Positions 54,565 through 64,000 of a DNA stretch of 64,000 bases are shown piece after piece. The number at the start of each line of letters is the position of its first letter. Within the stretch, counting starts at the first letter, position 1. The translations under genes were made by a program, and so were the position numbers. The stretch is from Hyperoodon ampullatus (taxonomy: Eukaryota > Chordata > Mammalia > Artiodactyla > Ziphiidae): the NCBI GenBank assembly GCA_949752795.1, contig OX457057.1, positions 5,012,632-5,076,631 on the forward strand, given 5' to 3'. The notes beneath the pieces were generated by a model. It saw only the letters and a program-made list of their open reading frames with translations. It had not been told where the DNA came from and searched no databases.

Positions 54565-56655
54565 CTACTGACTAGACATTGTGAGGACGCATTTTCTCCC
54601 TTTGGTGAGAAGTCGGTGCTCCACAGAGAAGATGAACTTTGGGCACAGTCTGAAGTCAGCTGCAGAGGAGCATAGGGATTCTGGATGGAGGGACAAGCAC
54701 CGAGGCCTGGAGTGGGGCGTCTCGGGCTCCCTCCGGTAGGTTTCTGTGTTCTCTTTGTCTGCCCCTCCCCCTCCCTTTCATCCACCTCCTCTTTCTCTCT
54801 TCCTCACTCCCGTTCTCCTCCCCTCCAGCAGCCTCCCTCTGCTCTCTTCACTGGCCAGGAGTCCTGAGGCTCGGGTGGTCCTGGAAGTTGTCATCTAACT
54901 GGCCTGTGTCCCCAGAGAGGTTGTCTCGAAGCTCTTTGCAGCATCATTTTTTCCTGTTTTCTGGGTTTCTTGTTGCTGTCTCATTTCTCAGAGGTGATGA
55001 GGATTAGATAGTGAAGCTGATAAGTACAAATTCTCCACTGGCTGAGTGGGGACAGCGGTGAGGCGTCAGCCCTGCAAGAGATGTGTTCGAATGGCGTCCA
55101 CCCAAGTTCAATGCCTCCCCAGGAACACAGCTCTTGTGTCCTGGGTAGATTCTGTAAAAACCCTGCAGTTTCTATCACCAGGTGACTTTCTGGTTTACAT
55201 TGACAAAGGAGAGATTTTAGGGCTTCACTCACACTTTCTCTCCAATTAATTCCATTTAGTCAGTTAGTGAATTCCAAGCTAAGTCATCCTGAGAGTAGGG
55301 AAGGCTGCTGGTCATAATTGTACAGCCTATTTGGGGGCCTGGGATGCAGAGAATTTTTCTTTCTTTCTTTCTTTTTTTTTTTTTTGGGCAGGGAAAGTGG
55401 AGTCTTTCTGGCCTAGTGGGGATCAGACTTTCGCTGGATGGCACTCAGAGCTATGCTTTATTAAGATAATCTGAATATAATCGCTGTAGGAACAGAACCT
55501 ATTAATTATTATGACAAGGAGAAATTTTTGAGTGTGGAAAAAGGGATGAAAGAGTCACTCCAAGGTAAAATAAACCACTGCATTTGGAAAGTCCGGGTAA
55601 TTGCTAGGGTGAGACAAACACTAACTAGATAGTCACAGCGGGGGTCGTTTGAAAAACAAAATACACTTACAAGTTTAATATTTGATGGAATCAGTAAGTT
55701 AAAAGTTGCGGGAACGGATCTCCTTGAGAGAAGGGAGAGACTACTGATTGCTTTGGAAAGGCCAGGCACCTGGGGGCGTGGTGGGCACTGCTCCTCCAGC
55801 CTTTGCCTGGAGAGGCTCTTTCCACGTCACCCGTGAGTTGTTATCCTGTTGAGCTCTGCAAGAAATCCAGCATTCTTCGGAAGAGTCTTGAGCGTTCCCT
55901 TACTAAACCCTTGCCTTCCTTTCATTTGTCACTGGGATAGTGGCTTGCATCTGTGCAGACGGCTCTGCGGTTGTGTGGAGACGCGATGCCTGAACCGTCT
56001 CTATGTCTTCCTAGGTGGGGGCGACCCCTGGAAGCTGAGCTTTGCGATGAGGCTTTCCCTAGATGCACTTGAAACTGTTCATAGGACTTTTGAGACTTTA
56101 AGATGATTCATCAACCTGTATTGCAAATCTCCTCTAGCTTTAGGAATTAGTTTAAAATTAAAGTTACAGACAGGCCAAATCTCCCTAGTCCCAGGCTGAC
56201 TTGGGAAAGCGTGTCTTCATTTTCATGAGTAGTTCCCCGATATTGTACACGAGGGAAACATGGCTGAACGTCAATTGGTTAACTTGTCACCAAACATCAG
56301 CTGCCCTCTGGACCATGGGCTCAGCGCGTTTCAGTGTGTGGGCATCACACACTCCCTGCATGTTGGTTCTGAGGTTTTGGCCCAAGCTGGAGATCAGTGG
56401 GGTCAATACGAATGATACAGAGGGAGACTGCCTGGTCCGTCTCTGGAGCTGGAAACATTGGTTTCCAAGGAAGACCCGGTGAGCAGGCAGAGCTGATGGC
56501 CAGTGTGGACGACCCACCCTCCTTCCCACCTTCACCTGGATCCTCGATTTGGGGGAAATGCGATGAATGACGCTACACGTTCTGATCCATTCCATCCTTA
56601 TTTTGTGTCTCCTCTTTTCAAAGAAACAACTAACAGCCGATAAGATGAGATGCTT
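54565..56655. other. Unique non-coding DNA
   Basis: No named repeat except a TTTC/T tract at 55355-55385. 55440-55700 is AT-rich and repeat-free (CTATTAATTATTATGAC, GGTAATTGCTAGGG) and may be a conserved element. Short frames only. Confidence 0.3.
55355..55385 (+). repeat. (TTTC)n / poly-T tract
   Basis: A pyrimidine tract of TTTC units followed by T residues, without an adjacent SINE or L1 body. Confidence 0.85.
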
Positions 56656-56659
56656 TTCA

Positions 56660-57120
56660 AAGTGTTTACTCATCCCATGAACACTTTTTAAGCACTTGGT
56701 GTATGCCAGGCACCATCCTGGTTGCTGGGGATACAGCAGTTAAAACAGTCAGGGGCCCCTGCCTTCATGGAGTTGACATTCTAGCGGGAGCAGGAGGTTG
56801 GGGCAGTCAACAGGAGGAGTAGGTGAATTTCATGATGTCTCAGAGGGGGGACCTGTGCCCTGAGAGAAAGTAAGGAGAGGTAGGGGGTAGAGAGCACAGG
56901 GCGGGGGATATTAAGTAGGGAGTCGGGCCATCAGGAAGGCCACCCCCAGCAATGTCTGGGTAAAGCCTGGGGGAGGAGGGAGTGAGCCACATGCACATCT
57001 GGGGAAGGACGTCCCCTTGAGAAGGAACAGCAAGCACAGTGTCCTGCTGGCGGGATTGTCCCAGCAGGACGTCCCCTCTGAAGGACGGCCAGGAGATTGT
57101 GAGCTGGACCTGGGTGAACG
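56660..57120 (-). mobile_element. L2 LINE 3' region, antisense
   Basis: GTGTATGCCAGGCACCATCCTGG near 56699, GCTGGGGATACAGCAGTTAAAACAG, CTGCCTTCATGGAGTTGACATTCTAGCGGG near 56760, then more diverged text with GAACAGCAAGCACAGTG near 57025. The 191-codon minus frame at 57415-56840 overlaps this repeat and is not accepted as a gene. Confidence 0.75.
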
Positions 57121-57124
57121 GGAG

Positions 57125-58685
57125 GGGGGAACGTGGACGGATGTGAGAACAGAGAAGTGACGGGGCGGTGGGCTGTGTGGAACTCAGGCTGCTGCGAGGG
57201 GCTGGGGCTGCTCCTCCTCCGAGGTGGAGGGCTGTGGGTAGGACCACGGCCTGCATCTCGCCTCCCTGGGAGACAGGCCGGGAGGCCTCCAAGAGCAGTG
57301 AGATGCTCAGGGCAACAAGCCCGAACCTGAGCCTGGGGGCGTGACGGGCTGCTCTTTGCTCCTCTGGGTCCTGATGTGGTTTAGACGTGGATCCCCACAC
57401 GGGCCTGGGCCGCACCAGACACCGTCCTGGGGCAGCCCGTGGAATGCAGCCGGTGCCGGACAGACCTCAGACTGCAAAGAAGCGTCTGTCTTGGCACATG
57501 CAGGCTACTGGGAGCTGTGGTTGCAGGCGTGTCGCCCTGATTCCTTACGCTCAGGCGGACAAGTTCAATGCTGGGCCCCATTTCTGTATGTGAGGAACTC
57601 TGAGTGGAGAAGTGGATTTGAGGGGGAGTGGTAGCAGTGGGGCCACGTGGAGGAGAGAGTGTGATGCAAGTTGGAAGGAGCCCCCAGGAAGCCCTTGCCT
57701 CCGTTAATCTCTAGCCCTGTGTGTGTGTGTGTGTGGGGGGGTTGGGGTGGGGTCGTGGTGAGACAGGCAAAGAAGAGGGGGCTCCTTTAAGGAGAAAGAG
57801 AAACCCAAACTGTGGCATGTTTCTGGGAGCTGGGCACAAAAGCGGCTGAGAACGGGCCGCACGGTTTTGGAAACACAACCTCGGCAGAGTTTGTCCTCAA
57901 CACAAGACCATGATGGCTGTGCTGCCCATTTCTGGGGGTGCTTTGGATTCCGTGTGCCCAGGACTCCACCTCCAAGTGGGCTCTTTACATTTTGGTCTTG
58001 GCTGGTGAGAAGCTGGGGCGAGGTGCCCAGAGATGCCGGGAGGATAGCGTTGCGTGTGTCGCCAGGAGAGCTTCACAGGGGATGGATGCCGCACCTTGGG
58101 TCTGAAAGCTCTCTCCTCTCGCTCGTGAGCAAATCTGAGAACCAGGGCAGGCGAGTTCCGAGTTTGTGCAGAATCCTGTGCGCTGGCAGGGCGGTGGCCT
58201 GGTGCAGTCAGCAGCGGTGGCCGATCTGGGCTCGTCAGCGACTCGGTGATCCTTGCAGCCCCTGGGAGCATGGAGATTACCTGCTGTCATTGCAGTTCCT
58301 GTCCCAGGTGACCCTTCTGAACCCGTCCTTCCACTAAATCCTGCGTCTGCATAGGGCTGGTGGGTGGGGCTGGGGCTTGGTCCTGCCGCCTCTGGCCCCT
58401 CAAAGCCGCGTGCAGGGGATCCTCAGGGCTCACTTCAGGCGCCCAGCCTGGGGGTTTGAGGTTGTTGGTGATGCATCTGGGGGCTCAGGGGCTCTCTGCT
58501 CTTTGACAGGATGTCCTTTCTGAGGAGGCATTGCTGTTTGCTGGGAAAGACTCAGAACCTTTCCAAAGCAGAAGCTGCTCCCCTTGGGTCCATATTCATT
58601 CTAATGGGTGGCCCCTCTGAGCTCACCCGGTCTCCCAAATCACCCCCCACCCCCGGGCTCTAATTCCCGTATGGGTGCGCACACC
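57125..58685. other. GC-rich unique DNA, no gene seen
   Basis: No recognised repeat apart from the GT/G tract. Overlapping frames up to 156 codons occur in several phases on both strands, with no protein resemblance. Confidence 0.35.
57719..57752 (+). repeat. (GT)n followed by G-quadruplex motif
   Basis: A GT run at 57719-57735, then G7-TT-G4-T-G4 at 57735-57752. That supplies four runs of three or more G. Confidence 0.75.
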
Positions 58686-58689
58686 CCCT

Positions 58690-59573
58690 TTCGGACCCCA
58701 TTTCCCCTCTCCCAGCCCCTGGAACTTTCTGCTGGGCCCACTGGACCTCGCTGACACTTACCAGCAAACTCCCTACATGCCCTGCTCGTCCCTGAGTGCC
58801 AGCTCCGCCTTCTGCCTTCCAGGGGCTCTGCTCCCCCCGGCCCCGCCCCCCGCCCCAGGACTCTGCTCCCATTGGCCTTTCAGGTGGGCTGCTTTCTCCC
58901 TCTCCCCTGCGTCTTGTTGGGCCAGGGGAACGGATGCTCCCTTGGACCTCCGTGCCGCTTCTGGGTCACGGTGCCCCCTCCTCCCTGAACCCTTGTCCCC
59001 AGATGGCTCCTCTCGCCCCTGCCTTGTTGGGGTCATCGACGGGCTGGGGTCACTCTCCTTCCTTCCCTGGAGGCCGCACTGCCTGACCTGCTGGCTCCTT
59101 CTCCAGCCCAGGCCTCTCTGTTTCAGCTTCTCGGGACCTTGACTCCCTCCCCTCCCCCCGCCTCCTCCTCCACGTCCTCACCTACTCGCTCCCCTTGCCA
59201 TAGCTCTGGTGTCAGTACTTTTATACCCTTCGTGCTCTCAGGTCCAGAAACCCCTTTCGGGACCAGCCCTGTCCTCTGCGCTCTCCCCTTCTGCTGCCCA
59301 GCGTCGCGCCCTTCCTCAGCCACCGGAATCCTCCAGAGCCCGGTGGTCCCCGCCGTCCTTCAGAGTCTCACGGTCCTTCTGACTCGGCTCAGATTCCACC
59401 AGCAGTCGTGCCCGTCGCTCCCCTGCATCCTCCACCTGGTCCCTTGCCCTCTTGCACATCATCAGACACGCCAGCCGTCCTTAGACCGAACTCCCTCCTG
59501 CTCTGGGCCTGCACCCGCCTCGCTGCCCTGAAGAGAACTGTGGCTCCACGCTGACCGGCTGGTCCTAAATTCG
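58690..59573 (+). mobile_element. CT-rich stretch, possible 5' part of L2
   Basis: Pyrimidine-rich plus strand continuous in character with the L2 beyond the SINE. No sharp landmark was found, so the call rests on composition and adjacency. The open frames reflect stop-codon scarcity in CT-rich DNA. Confidence 0.3.
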
Positions 59574-59586
59574 TGACCCCCATTCT

Positions 59587-59792
59587 TTTTCTTTTTTCTT
59601 TTTTTGCGGTACGCGGGCCTCTCACTGCTGTGGCCTCTCCCGTTGCGGAGCACAGGCTCCGGACGCGCAGGCCCAGCGGCCATGGCTCACGGGCCCAGCC
59701 GCTCCGCGGCATCTTCCCGGACCGGGGCACGAACCCGTGTCCCCTGCATCGGCAGGCGGACTCTCAACCACTGCGCCACCAGGGAAGCCCCA
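59587..59792 (-). mobile_element. CHR SINE, short young type, minus strand
   Basis: T/C-rich tail, GCGGTACGCGGGCC start and reversed body. The 13-bp TSD TGACCCCCATTCT/TGACCCCCATCCT lies at 59574-59586 and 59793-59805. Compared with the other three short copies it lacks a few bases near 59710 (between CGGCAT and CTTCCCGG). Confidence 0.95.
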
Positions 59793-59805
59793 TGACCCCC
59801 ATCCT

Positions 59806-60870
59806 TGAGTTCAGTCTTCCCCTGGCCCGACACCCTCCCACGTGTTCCTGGTCCATTCCCGACCGTCTTCCCTCCCCTCCTCTCCCCAGGCCTCCGCTCT
59901 CTCCTCCCTCATGCTTACTTGCTTCCTCTCTCACCGGGAAGCCTGGGCCATCAGAACAGAACGTTCCACGTCCTCACCCCATCCCCTGGCTCGCTCAGAG
60001 GAGGGCGTAGAGCGGAACATGGCCTTGCAGGGGAGAAGGACGTGCCTGGGCCCGTGGGAAGGATGGGCTCTTCATGCTTTTCGCTGAGGACACTTTTCAC
60101 TTGTGAACTTGACCCTGTGCCCCTGTCGATTCCAAGCCGTTGCTGCTGCCGGTTTCCTCTCGCTGTCCAGCCCTGGCAGTTTCCTCTTCGGCCTTTCTTT
60201 CCCTTTCCCTCTTTCCCATCAGCATCCACGTATGCTCCCATTGTAAAAAGATCCCTGTCCACTCATTTCCGCCTCCAGCTCTGACTCCATTTCTGTTTTC
60301 CCCTTTACAGCCAACCTTGAAGGATGAGTTGTATACTCTCCCTCCAGGTTCACCTCCACCTCGTGGTTAGATACAAGAATACATGGCAACAGCCTCCTCT
60401 CTGCTTTCCTGTAGTACGTTCCCCTGCTTCACCCCTGCTTTCCTATCATACATTCTCCACACAGCTGCCCGAGAGGTCTTGTTGGAACGTATATGAGGTC
60501 ATGTCACTTCTTTGCTCAAAGCCCTTCCGTGGTCCCCTTGTCACTCTGAATAGAAGCCAGAGTCCTTGGTATGACCAACAAGCCCTGATGGGACCTGCCC
60601 ACGCATGTCCCTCTAAGCTCACCCTCAACTCTCCCCCTGCTCACTCTGCTCTGGGTACATGGGCCTCTTCACCATTTCTCACCCCAGGGCCTTTGCACTG
60701 GCTGTTCTTGCCTGGGGTGCTCTTCCTCCATGCATCTGCATGGGTCCCTCTCAACCCTGTGGACAGGGATGTCTATCTGTTTTGCTGTGTCCCCAGCACC
60801 TCCAGCAAGGCCTGGCGAGTGCACATTTGTGGAATGAACGAACAAATGAGCGGATGAATGCTGCTTCCAG
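59806..60870 (+). mobile_element. L2 LINE, sense, split by CHR SINE
   Basis: CCCATCAGCATCCACGTATGCTCCCATTGTAAAAAG near 60216 and CCTTTACAGCCAACCTTGAAGG near 60303 match the L2 region before the RT. After an internal deletion, GAGGTCATGTCACTTCTTTGCTCAAAGCCC near 60495, CCAGGGCCTTTGCACTGGCTGTTC near 60685 and GTGTCCCCAGCACCTCC near 60787 follow the L2 3' end. It ends with GGAATGAACGAACAAATGAGCGG. Confidence 0.75.
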
Positions 60871-60874
60871 GAGC

Positions 60875-61765
60875 ACTGAGTTCTCCTGACGAGAGACGGC
60901 CCTTAGCAACGCAGCATGCCGGCAGTCCCCTCACCCTGGCCTGGCCTCAGGTTTCGATCTTGCTGCCGTCCCCCCGTCCCTCTGTCCTCACCCGCCTTGG
61001 GGACCCCTTCCCTGCTGGCTGTGTGCTCCCACAGCCTTTGCTGGAGTGAGTCCCAGCGGGGGCGTCCCTGGGCTTGTCCAGCTCATCACAGACCATCCAT
61101 CCTCACCACCACTGCGTGAACCACTGCTGGCACATGGGCCCCACAGGCAGGGGCCTTCCGAGCAACCCACTTCTTTTCCTGCTGTTCTCACCCTGAGGTT
61201 AACACCATGAGCTGGGGGGTGGGGACTGGAGGCTTCCTGCTGGCTCATGCACGGCTCCCCCACCCCCCACCCCTCGGGAGAACTCCCATCTCCCCCCCAG
61301 GAGGAAGGATGGGAAGAGAGGCCAGCTGCCCCGCATCTCTTGGTTCCTACAACAAAGAGCCTCCCCTGGGTTTTTCTGAGTTTGAGGATGGTTGGCAACA
61401 TTGATGGACGATCTGGGGTCTTATTCCTGCCAGAGCACATTATGTGCATATTCATTTTCTAATTCTTTGTTTTTCTTTTCTGTACTGTGTGGTTTGTCAG
61501 AAGCAACTAGTGAGGCCAAGTGACAATTCCTGCCCTCTGGAGGAGGGGCTGGGCAGGGCCTGAGGTGGCAGGAGGCCGGGTCGGCCCCGTTTCTTCCAGG
61601 TCTCTGGGATGGCGCCCCAGAAACTGGCCCAGCCCTGGTGCAGGTGGTCTGTACCGAGGGGAGGGGCTTGCAGGGGGTCCATGCCACCTCGAGGCTGCCG
61701 GGCAGAGCAGCCAGCACCGTGACCTTCGCGGTCATGCTGACCTAAACTTGACGTACGGCCACCAC
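60875..61765. other. GC-rich unique DNA, no gene seen
   Basis: No recognised repeat or coding similarity. The minus 155-codon frame (61455-60988) is low in complexity and unsupported. Confidence 0.3.
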
Positions 61766-61769
61766 TTCC

Positions 61770-61912
61770 TACTCCTGTGAGCCCGGCAAAGGCAGCCTCT
61801 CTGGTCTGTGTTGTCATCTGTAGGATGGGCTCGCTGGGTTATTATGAGACTAAATGGGAACAGGTGACTAGCATAAGTAAGTCCTAACTGGTAACTGGTA
61901 TTATTTTAAGCA
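61770..61912 (+). mobile_element. MIR SINE, diverged
   Basis: TTGTCATCTGTAGGATGGGCTCG near 61811, GGTTATTATGAGACTAAATGGG near 61838, and GGTATTATTTTAAGC. Confidence 0.6.
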
Positions 61913-61919
61913 AAGCCCT

Positions 61920-62740
61920 AAACTGCGAACCAGGGATTTCCCTTTACGACAGTGTTAAACGTCTGTGTGCGGCCCCTCAAAGCCCTGGGGTGGTTCAGCT
62001 CTGCGTCTCAGTGGCTCCAGGGGAACTTAGCGCCCCTGGGCCCCTCCTTCCTCTCGAGTGAAGGGGGACCACCGAGAGAACACACGAGAAGGGACTCTGG
62101 CCGCTCGGGCACAGCTCACATCTTAGGGACCGTGCTTTGTTAATCTTTGCTTACGCAGAGAGCAGCCATCGTGCCCTTTCTGTTGTGGATGCCATGGGAG
62201 GTGGCGGCCCCCGTGTAGAGAGAGCGCCGTGCAGCGGCCGGGTGTCCCGGGCTCCTTCACCTGGACGGCTCTGCCCTCATCTGGGGGCTGCGGCCACTTC
62301 ACCGTGGGATGCCCCAGGCCCCTTGCTCGGTCTCTCTCATGCAGGGGTTTACCTGCCCGGCACTCAGGCCCTCGGAGGCGGTGTTCTTCTCTCTCCACCG
62401 TGAGCCCCGACTGGAAGGATCTGGGGGCTGAGCAACCCCAGTGGCGAACAACTTCTGGTCCCAGGTGCCTTCCTGGGATGCCCTCCAAGTGAGGTCACGC
62501 CCCGCTGCTCGCTCTGCACAAACGGGGCTGTTTTAGTTCTCACCGGAAGTTTCTGGATGATCCCCTGTGAATCCTGTGACTCCCCCAATGCTCAGGAAGG
62601 GCAGAAGGTGACTATTAACACCCGAGGGCACAGAGCGGATCCCTGGAGCCCAGAGGCTGCCCGGGAGTGACAGCTCAGGGGGCTTTGAATCACACATCTT
62701 TCGGATCGTCCCTCACCTGGAGCCAGCCGGGAAAACGGCA
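61920..62740. other. GC-rich unique DNA, no gene seen
   Basis: No repeat or coding similarity recognised. Confidence 0.3.
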
Positions 62741-62744
62741 CATC

Positions 62745-63045
62745 ACAGACATGCATGGTTTGATGACCTCGTTTGATGTTACTGTGGTGCTTTTGAATAT
62801 TTAAATTTACGGTTTCAATGATTTATTTTTAACCACTTAGATAGCTGAACCTGCAATTAGAACACGCTGCCACCAGGTGGGAAGGGGGACCATGATCTGA
62901 CCTGTTTGCTTAAGCTCTGTGTGATTTTCTGAAAGGCGTTTGCGAGTAATTTCTTTTCCAGCTCTTTTTATGTTAGAAAATTAAAAAAGTGCTCTGTTAA
63001 AATAGACATCAAAAACAATGTTCTAGAAAACCAGACGTAGGCACT
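62745..63045. promoter_or_regulatory. Candidate conserved non-coding element
   Basis: An AT-rich island in GC-rich surroundings, with TTTGATGACCTCGTTTGATG, ATATTTAAATTTACGG and AACCTGCAATTAGAAC. A weak CTCF-like/E-box site, GCTGCCACCAGGTGGGA, lies at about 62867-62883. No repeat signature. Conservation is inferred from texture only. Confidence 0.32.
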
Positions 63046-63064
63046 CGAGGAAGGGTGGGTGGAT

Positions 63065-63260
63065 CTAGCCAGTGTTTACCGAATACCTTTTAAATCCAGT
63101 CCCGTCTCTGGCCCTGAGGATGCAGAGATGGGTGTGACTTGGTCTCCCCTGAGGGAGCAGCTCGGAGTCTGCGGATGGATGGGGAGAAGGTCGCTGAGGA
63201 ACTGCTGGCAGGTGCCGAGGAAGGGGCGTGAGCAGAAGGATGGTTCTGGAGAGAAGCCTG
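63065..63260 (-). mobile_element. L2 3' region, antisense, diverged
   Basis: CCAGTGTTTACCGAATACC near 63069, CTGGCCCTGAGGATGCAGAG near 63108, TTGGTCTCCCCTGAGGGAGC near 63139. Confidence 0.5.
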
Positions 63261-63264
63261 GGGA

Positions 63265-63985
63265 GGCCTGAGGCCTGGAAGATCTCCGGGGAGTGAACAC
63301 AGGCGGAAGTGTGTCCTTCTATGGGGACCCTGAGGGCTAATCCTGTCCCATTTTGGGGGCTGCACAGGGAGCCCCACCTGAGGACGCTTTGTTACGGGCC
63401 CCAAAGCCGACCTCCCAGGCTCACGCCCTTCTCCTTTCTGTTCACCTCTTCCCTGGACCTAGCTTCCTCCTTCGCATCCTCGTGGCTCCAGGCTGGCCCC
63501 TTTGAGGGGCGATGGAATGAAAGTGGGGAGAGGCTGGGTCTCTCGCTCTCCTCTCCTCCCACCCGGCCCGAGGCAGGGGCCCAGGCTCTGGCTCCAGGAC
63601 TTTCCTTTGGTCTCTTTGCAACCTGAGGTCCTTCTGGAGGACCGGGGCAGCAGCGGCCTCAGGTATCGATCTTTGAAAGAGCTTGTGTCCCTGCCAGAGC
63701 AGCAGATTTTAAAAGGCCAATGTTACAGGTATTTAAACATAGATTTAAAGTGGATTTTACGACACCTTTATGCAGCAGGCATGGCAAATTCTCCGGTTGG
63801 CGGGACAGCTCTTGCTGCATTCAGGTCGCGCTCTGTTCCGGCTGTCTTCCTCCCAGAGAAGGGCTGGGATTTCCGGGCCCTCTTTGGAGGCCTGGGTCCG
63901 GCTGCCCCTGGACTGGCCTGACCCGTGTGGGTGAAATCCATCCAGGTCAAGTGCAGGCCTGTGGTTTTGTTTACTTGTATGTGGG
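63265..63985. other. GC-rich unique DNA at window end
   Basis: No repeat identified. A plus frame of 139 codons (63502-63921) has no recognised domain. I leave it unannotated as a gene. Confidence 0.3.
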
Positions 63986-63987
63986 GC

Positions 63988-64000
63988 TTTTTTTTTTTTT
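63988..64000. repeat. Poly-T run cut by window edge
   Basis: At least 13 T residues at the end of the window. This could be the tail of a minus-strand SINE or L1 lying outside, but cannot be decided. Confidence 0.4.

Noticed and set aside
56840..57415. 191-codon minus-strand frame
   Set aside because: Overlaps an antisense L2 relic and GC-rich DNA. No homologous family recognised and codon usage looks random.
60324..60857. 177-codon plus-strand frame
   Set aside because: Lies inside the L2 3' region at 59806-60870. The repeat's own 3' part is non-coding here.

Overview
The window looks like nuclear DNA of a cetacean or very close cetartiodactyl relative, in an intergenic or intronic setting. 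The main evidence is eight tRNA-derived SINEs of the CHR family (cetacean-hippo-ruminant type), four of them a short, little-diverged subfamily with intact target-site duplications (TSDs). One L1 fragment also keeps about 330 open codons of ORF2. I saw no ruminant BovB or Bov-tA repeats. The species call is inference from repeat content. I found no convincing protein-coding exon of a host gene and no RNA gene. The long open frames are L1, L2 or GC-rich artefacts.

Layout. 1-2.6 kb: single-copy DNA with a candidate conserved non-coding block. 2.6-9.7 kb: AT-rich mosaic of old antisense L1 broken by a MER20, an unclassified insert and a CHR SINE, followed by an L2 end. 9.7-13.7 kb: GC-richer DNA with a very old CR1/L3-type LINE and a second MER20. 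13.7-16 kb: a CHR SINE, an antisense L1 3' end carrying a small tailed insertion, and an MLT1-type LTR. 16-20.4 kb: mostly single-copy. 20.4-23.5 kb: a long L2 split by an L1MB-like element. 23.5-30.3 kb: mostly single-copy DNA with octamer and MEF2/TATA-like motifs plus L1, L2 and MIR relics. 30.3-37.5 kb: a CHR SINE, an L1M 5' region, and L2 and MIR pieces.

37.5-44 kb is the most structured part, a stack of nested insertions. A CHR SINE sits in the target duplication of a young truncated L1. Just downstream is an ancient hAT transposon, split by an antisense L1M 5'-UTR fragment that was itself hit by a CHR SINE. A further young antisense L1 lies at 43.3 kb. 44-52 kb: MIR and L1 relics, microsatellites, candidate conserved non-coding DNA, a good CTCF-like site and two alternating purine-pyrimidine tracts. 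52.9-54.6 kb: an inverted pair of near-identical CHR SINEs flanking a 36-bp minisatellite. 56-64 kb: GC-rich DNA with two L2 elements, a fourth short SINE, a G-quadruplex candidate and a conserved-looking block near 62.8 kb.

No genes work together here. The interest lies in the insertion chronology, in possible regulatory DNA and in a few unusual insertion structures. Repeat names come from recognising consensus features by eye; no database was searched.
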